A stretch of 15,369 nucleotides of DNA from the NCBI GenBank assembly GCA_035264765.1, contig DATFPQ010000256.1:1-15369 (forward strand), written 5' to 3'. Below are positions 12,626 to 15,369 of the stretch, piece by piece. How positions within the stretch are numbered: position 1 is the stretch's first letter; the number at the start of each line of letters is the position of its first letter. The stretch is from DATFPQ01 sp035264765 (GTDB lineage Bacteria > Actinomycetota > Actinomycetes > Actinomycetales > Angustibacteraceae). The notes under the pieces were generated by a model. That model did no database searches, was not told the origin of the DNA, and saw only the letters and a list, made by a program, of their open reading frames with translations. The position numbers were made by a program, and so were the translations under genes.

Positions 12626-13225
12626 GTGTACGAGGGCGTGGTCCAGGACCTGATCGACGAGCTCGGGCGGTTGCCCGGGGTCGGGCCGAAGAGCGCCCAG
12701 CGGATCGCGTTCCACCTGCTGGCCGCCGACCCCGCCGACGTCCGCCGGTTGGTCGTGGCGCTCACCGAGGTCAAGGACAAGGTCCGGTTCTGCACCGTGT
12801 GCGGCAACGTCGCGCAGGAGGAGCAGTGCCGGATCTGCCGCGACCCGCGCCGCGACCCCACCGTGCTCTGCGTCGTCGAGGAGCCCAAGGACGTCGTCGC
12901 GATCGAGAAGACCCGCGAGTTCCGCGGCCGCTACCACATTCTCGGCGGAGCGATCAGCCCCATGGACGGTGTCGGGCCGGACGACCTGCGCACCCGCGAG
13001 CTGATGGCCCGCCTGGCGGACGGCATGGTGACCGAGGTCATCCTCGCCACCGACCCCAACCTGGAGGGCGAGGCCACCGCGACCTACCTCGCCCGGCTGC
13101 TCGGCCCGATGGGCCTGCGGATCACCCGCATCGCCTCCGGTCTGCCGGTCGGCGGCGACCTGGAGTACGCCGACGAGATCACGCTCGGTCGCGCCTTCGA
13201 GGGACGGAGACTGCTGGATGTCTGA
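12626..13225 (+). CDS. recR: Recombination mediator protein RecR
   Basis: Works with RecO and RecF to load RecA onto single-stranded gaps during recombinational repair. The protein is 199 residues, the normal length. A helix-hairpin-helix lies at about 9–32 (LIDELGRLPGVGPKSAQRIAFHLL is the typical pattern). The four-cysteine zinc finger is C56-TV-C59 … C68-RI-C71. The Toprim domain runs about 79–175, with VVEEPKD and the acidic ATDPNLEGEATA segment. It starts at GTG 12626, 79 bp after dnaX. The usual small neighbour ybaB/ebfC is absent from the gap. The end overlaps the DUF5063 gene by 8 bp, indicating translational coupling. Confidence 0.97.
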   Translation: MYEGVVQDLIDELGRLPGVGPKSAQRIAFHLLAADPADVRRLVVALTEVKDKVRFCTVCGNVAQEEQCRICRDPRRDPTVLCVVEEPKDVVAIEKTREFRGRYHILGGAISPMDGVGPDDLRTRELMARLADGMVTEVILATDPNLEGEATATYLARLLGPMGLRITRIASGLPVGGDLEYADEITLGRAFEGRRLLDV

Positions 13226-13805
13226 CATCGTCGGCCTGCACGACGAGGAGGAGCGGGCCGAGCTGACCCGCCTGGCGGCCGACACCGCCCTCGACGTGCG
13301 CGCCTATCTCGAGGCGACGACCACCGTCGCCAGCGGTACCAGCCCCGACGTCGCGCTCCCGGTCGTCCTGCTCGCGATCAGCCAGGTGCTCGTCGCGGGG
13401 GCTCGGCTCGGCGCCATCGCCGACGTCCTGCCCACCGAGCGGTTCGAGCCCGACTCCGGCCCCGAGCCGGACGTCGACCCGCTGCACGATGCGCTGGCCA
13501 ACGTGCTGGACGGCATCGACGAGTACGCCGACGTGGTCGACCCCGTGCTGCCGTCCGAGATCGAGCGCGGCTCGCTGTCCGGAGACCTGGCCACCGTCGC
13601 CCTCGACCTCTCGCACGGCCTGCGGCACTTCGAAGCCGGCCGGGTGGACGAGGCGCTCTGGTGGTGGCAGTTCTCCTACCTGTCCAGCTGGGGCTCGCGG
13701 GCGGCGAGTGCCCTGCGCGTGGTCCAGTCGATCCTGTCCCACCTGCGGCTGGACGCCGACGAGGACCTCGTCGCCGACGCCGAGTTCGACGCCCTGCACC
13801 CCTGA
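13218..13805 (+). CDS. DUF5063 domain protein
   Basis: A 195-residue, acidic, mostly helical protein of the actinobacterial DUF5063 family, regularly found directly after recR; function unknown. No signal peptide, membrane segment or catalytic motif is visible. A conserved-looking aromatic stretch, EALWWWQFSYLSSWG, at about residues 149–163 may form a core or binding face. The ATG at 13218 overlaps the end of recR by 8 bp, so it is translated from the same mRNA. A role in recombination is suggested by context only. Confidence 0.88.
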   Translation: MSDIVGLHDEEERAELTRLAADTALDVRAYLEATTTVASGTSPDVALPVVLLAISQVLVAGARLGAIADVLPTERFEPDSGPEPDVDPLHDALANVLDGIDEYADVVDPVLPSEIERGSLSGDLATVALDLSHGLRHFEAGRVDEALWWWQFSYLSSWGSRAASALRVVQSILSHLRLDADEDLVADAEFDALHP

Positions 13806-13837
13806 CCTCCCCGTCATCCCGGCCGCGGGGGGCTGGC

Positions 13838-13843
13838 TAGACT
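13838..13843 (+). promoter_or_regulatory. Predicted -10 element (TAGACT) of lysC
   Basis: TAGACT lies in the 75-bp gap between the DUF5063 gene and lysC. Initiation about seven bases downstream would give a short leader of roughly 30 nt carrying the GAGGAG ribosome binding site (13871–13876). The leader is too short for a lysine riboswitch. Confidence 0.4.
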
Positions 13844-13880
13844 CGTCGGCGCCCGAGATCGCGACGTCCCGAGGAGCACC

Positions 13881-15149
13881 GTGGGTCTGGTCGTCCAGAA
13901 GTACGGCGGTTCCTCCGTCGCCGATGCCGAGAGCATCAAGCGCGTCGCCCGCCGGATCATCGACACCAAGACCGGCGGCAACCAGGTGGTCGTCGTCGTG
14001 TCGGCCATGGGTGACACCACGGACGACCTGCGCGACCTGGCTCAGCAGGTCTCCCCGCTGCCCCCGGCCCGCGAGCTCGACATGCTGCTCACCGCGGGAG
14101 AGCGGATCTCGATGGCGCTCCTGGCGATGGCGATCGCCGACCTCGGCCACCAGGCCCGCTCGTACACGGGCAGCCAGGCCGGCGTGATCACCGACTCCGC
14201 GCACGGCAACGCCCGCATCATCGACATCACGCCGGGCCGCATCCGCAGCGCGCTGGACGACGGTGCGATCGCGATCGTGGCCGGGTTTCAGGGCGTCAGC
14301 CAGGACACCAAGGAGATCACCACGCTCGGCCGTGGCGCCTCCGACACCACCGCGGTCGCGCTGGCGGCCGCCCTGGGCGCCGACGTCTGTGAGATCTACA
14401 CCGACGTGGACGGCGTGTTCACCGCAGACCCTCGGATCGTGCCCACTGCTCGGCGGATCTCCCGCATCACCAGCGAGGAGATGCTCGAGATGGCGGCGTC
14501 CGGCACGAAGGTGCTGCACCTGCGCTGCGTGGAGTACGCCCGGCGCTACGGCGTGGCGGTGCACGTGCGGTCCTCGTTCAGCCGCCGCGAGGGCACCTGG
14601 GTTGTCGACGCAAAGGATGGGATCGACGTGGAGCAGGCCATCATCTCGGGCGTCTCGCACGACCGCAGCGAGGCGAAGATCACCGTGGTGGGGGTCCCGG
14701 ACCAGCCGGGCAAGGCCGCGGCGATCTTCCGGGCCATCGCCGCGTCCGGCATCAACATCGACATGATCGTGCAGAACGTGTCCGCGGCCGCCACCGGCCG
14801 TACCGACGTCTCCTTCACGCTGCCGAAGACGGACGGCGCCTCCGCGATGCAGACGCTGCAGTCCGTGCAGGGCGATGTCGGCTTCGACTCCCTGCAGTAC
14901 GACGACCAGATCGGCAAGGTGTCGCTGATCGGCGCCGGCATGCGCACGCACCCGGGCGTGACGGCGACCTTCTTCGCAGCGCTGGCCGAGTCCGGCGTCA
15001 ACATCGAGATGATCTCGACGTCGGAGATCCGGATCTCGGTCGTGACCCGGGTTGACGACGTCGACACGGCGGTGCGCGCCGTCCACACGGCGTTCGGCCT
15101 TGACTCCAGCGAGAACGAGGCCGTGGTCTACGGGGGCACCGGCCGCTGA
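13881..15149 (+). CDS. lysC: Aspartate kinase
   Basis: Phosphorylates aspartate, the first step to lysine, threonine, methionine and diaminopimelate for the wall. The protein is 422 residues. The kinase domain has K7-Y-G-G-S-S near the start, VSAMGDTTDDL and TLGRGASDTTA. Two C-terminal ACT domains (about 265–335 and 345–415) bind lysine and threonine for feedback control; the end, ENEAVVYGGTGR, is typical of actinobacterial enzymes. The GTG at 13881 follows GAGGAG by four bases. Codon 250 is an in-frame GTG (14628) with AAAGGA ten bases upstream, matching the internal start that makes the separate regulatory beta subunit in Corynebacterium. The asd gene that usually follows is not seen in the remaining 220 bp. 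Confidence 0.97.
   Translation: MGLVVQKYGGSSVADAESIKRVARRIIDTKTGGNQVVVVVSAMGDTTDDLRDLAQQVSPLPPARELDMLLTAGERISMALLAMAIADLGHQARSYTGSQAGVITDSAHGNARIIDITPGRIRSALDDGAIAIVAGFQGVSQDTKEITTLGRGASDTTAVALAAALGADVCEIYTDVDGVFTADPRIVPTARRISRITSEEMLEMAASGTKVLHLRCVEYARRYGVAVHVRSSFSRREGTWVVDAKDGIDVEQAIISGVSHDRSEAKITVVGVPDQPGKAAAIFRAIAASGINIDMIVQNVSAAATGRTDVSFTLPKTDGASAMQTLQSVQGDVGFDSLQYDDQIGKVSLIGAGMRTHPGVTATFFAALAESGVNIEMISTSEIRISVVTRVDDVDTAVRAVHTAFGLDSSENEAVVYGGTGR
14612..14630 (+). promoter_or_regulatory. Candidate internal ribosome binding site and GTG start for the aspartate kinase beta subunit
   Basis: AAAGGA (14612–14617), a ten-base spacer, then GTG at 14628, codon 250 of lysC. The product would be a 173-residue protein beginning MEQAIISGVSHD, consisting only of the ACT regulatory region. 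In Corynebacterium glutamicum the overlapping lysC-beta product begins at the equivalent place. Confidence 0.55.
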
Positions 15150-15205
15150 CACCCGCGCGACGCTTACCGCGCTGGACCCCTGGTGGGCCAGTTGCTGCAG
15201 CGGGT

Positions 15206-15240
15206 GATTAGCGCGGGGTGACCCCGCTACGAACCTAATC
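15206..15240 (+). repeat. Second copy of the GCGGGGTNACCCCGC palindromic repeat
   Basis: The palindrome GCGGGGTGACCCCGC (15213–15227) is followed by TACGAACCTAAT. It matches 9781–9807 in 23 of 27 positions and in the same orientation. Here an outer pair, GATTAG (15206–15211) and CTAATC (15235–15240), encloses the palindrome, making a bulged hairpin. It lies 56 bp after the lysC stop and could act as its terminator. Confidence 0.7.
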
Positions 15241-15272
15241 CGAAAATGGACGGTCTGCGGGCAGGCGGCAGC

Positions 15273-15289
15273 TCCCGGGGCAGCCGGGA
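15273..15289. other. Small hairpin next to the probable transposase end
   Basis: TCCCGG and CCGGGA (15273–15278, 15284–15289) pair around GGCAG, 16 bp beyond the transposase stop. It may terminate the transposase mRNA or belong to the element's end. No terminal inverted repeat can be tested because the other end is outside the window. Confidence 0.3.
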
Positions 15290-15304
15290 CCGGCTTGCGG
15301 GGTG

Positions 15305-15369
15305 TCAGGCGGCGGGTTCGAGGGTGACCTTGTAGCCAAGGGCTTGCAGTTCGCGGATGTGCTGGTTTC
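15305..15369 (-). mobile_element. C-terminal end of a probable insertion-sequence transposase, cut by window edge
   Basis: On the minus strand the last 20 codons read NQHIRELQALGYKVTLEPAA and then TGA at 15307–15305. A tail of the form 'I-x-x-L-x-A-L-G-Y-x-V-T-L-x-P' is familiar from C-termini of actinobacterial transposases, but I cannot assign the IS family from so few residues. The rest of the gene lies beyond 15369. If correct, an element sits directly downstream of lysC, where asd is usually found. A non-transposase protein cannot be excluded. Confidence 0.45.

Noticed and set aside
13844..13880. Lysine riboswitch before lysC
   Set aside because: The predicted leader is about 30 nt and the whole gap is 75 bp, too short for an L-box aptamer.
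13179..15152. Long open frame on − (657 codons) opposite lysC
   Set aside because: Lies exactly antisense to lysC and the DUF5063 gene; composition (His/Asp/Arg/Gly runs) is that of a shadow of G/C-ending codons. No domain recognised.

Overview
The window is chromosomal DNA of a high-GC Gram-positive bacterium (Actinomycetota). The evidence is very high GC with G/C-ending codons, many GTG starts, and a set of actinobacterial marker genes: the tRNA adenosine deaminase-associated protein next to tadA, a LytR C-terminal protein behind a 99-residue protein often labelled 'VapB', a small SRP RNA near dnaX, and recR–DUF5063–lysC. I cannot name the genus from sequence alone.

Layout. (1) 1–2278: the 3' part of a plsC-type acyltransferase on +, then on − a two-gene unit (small membrane peptide, then a membrane-anchored bacterial PH-domain protein) and upp. 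(2) 2352–3610: on +, the tadA-associated protein, tadA, tRNA-Ser(CGA) and a strong terminator. (3) 3638–6926: a cell-surface polymer module made of a TarI/IspD-family cytidylyltransferase and a TagF/TarL-like polyol-phosphate transferase on −, with a divergent extended SDR enzyme on +. (4) 7083–8790: a DUF1360 membrane protein on +, convergent with LytR_C and ParB-motif proteins on −, then tRNA-Ser(GGA) on −. (5) 8866–9775: SRP RNA and a FadR-type GntR regulator. (6) 9931–15149: dnaX, recR, a DUF5063 gene and lysC on +. (7) 15150–15369: a palindromic repeat also seen at 9781, and the C-terminal end of a probable transposase on −.

How the genes fit together. Most are housekeeping: lipid synthesis, uracil salvage, wobble inosine formation plus tRNA-Ser supply, protein targeting, replication and recombination, and aspartate-family amino acid synthesis. 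The accessory part is the polyol-phosphate module. It contains an activating enzyme (CTP + polyol-phosphate), a polymerase or transferase and a sugar-modifying SDR, which points to a teichoic-acid-like or capsular polymer.

The most notable pattern is in the non-coding DNA. At least four protein genes (upp, dnaX, recR and the 99-residue protein gene) have a TANNNT hexamer exactly 6 nt before the start codon, the geometry of leaderless mRNAs. Both tRNA-Ser genes have the hexamer 7 nt before the mature 5' end, and the SRP RNA has it about 6 nt before its predicted 5' end. Other points are two unrelated seven-unit tandem repeats inside the DnaX tau linker, a candidate internal start in lysC at codon 250, absence of ybaB between dnaX and recR, and a repeated intergenic palindrome. 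I found no clear new defence or mobile system. No gap without a gene exceeds 300 bases.
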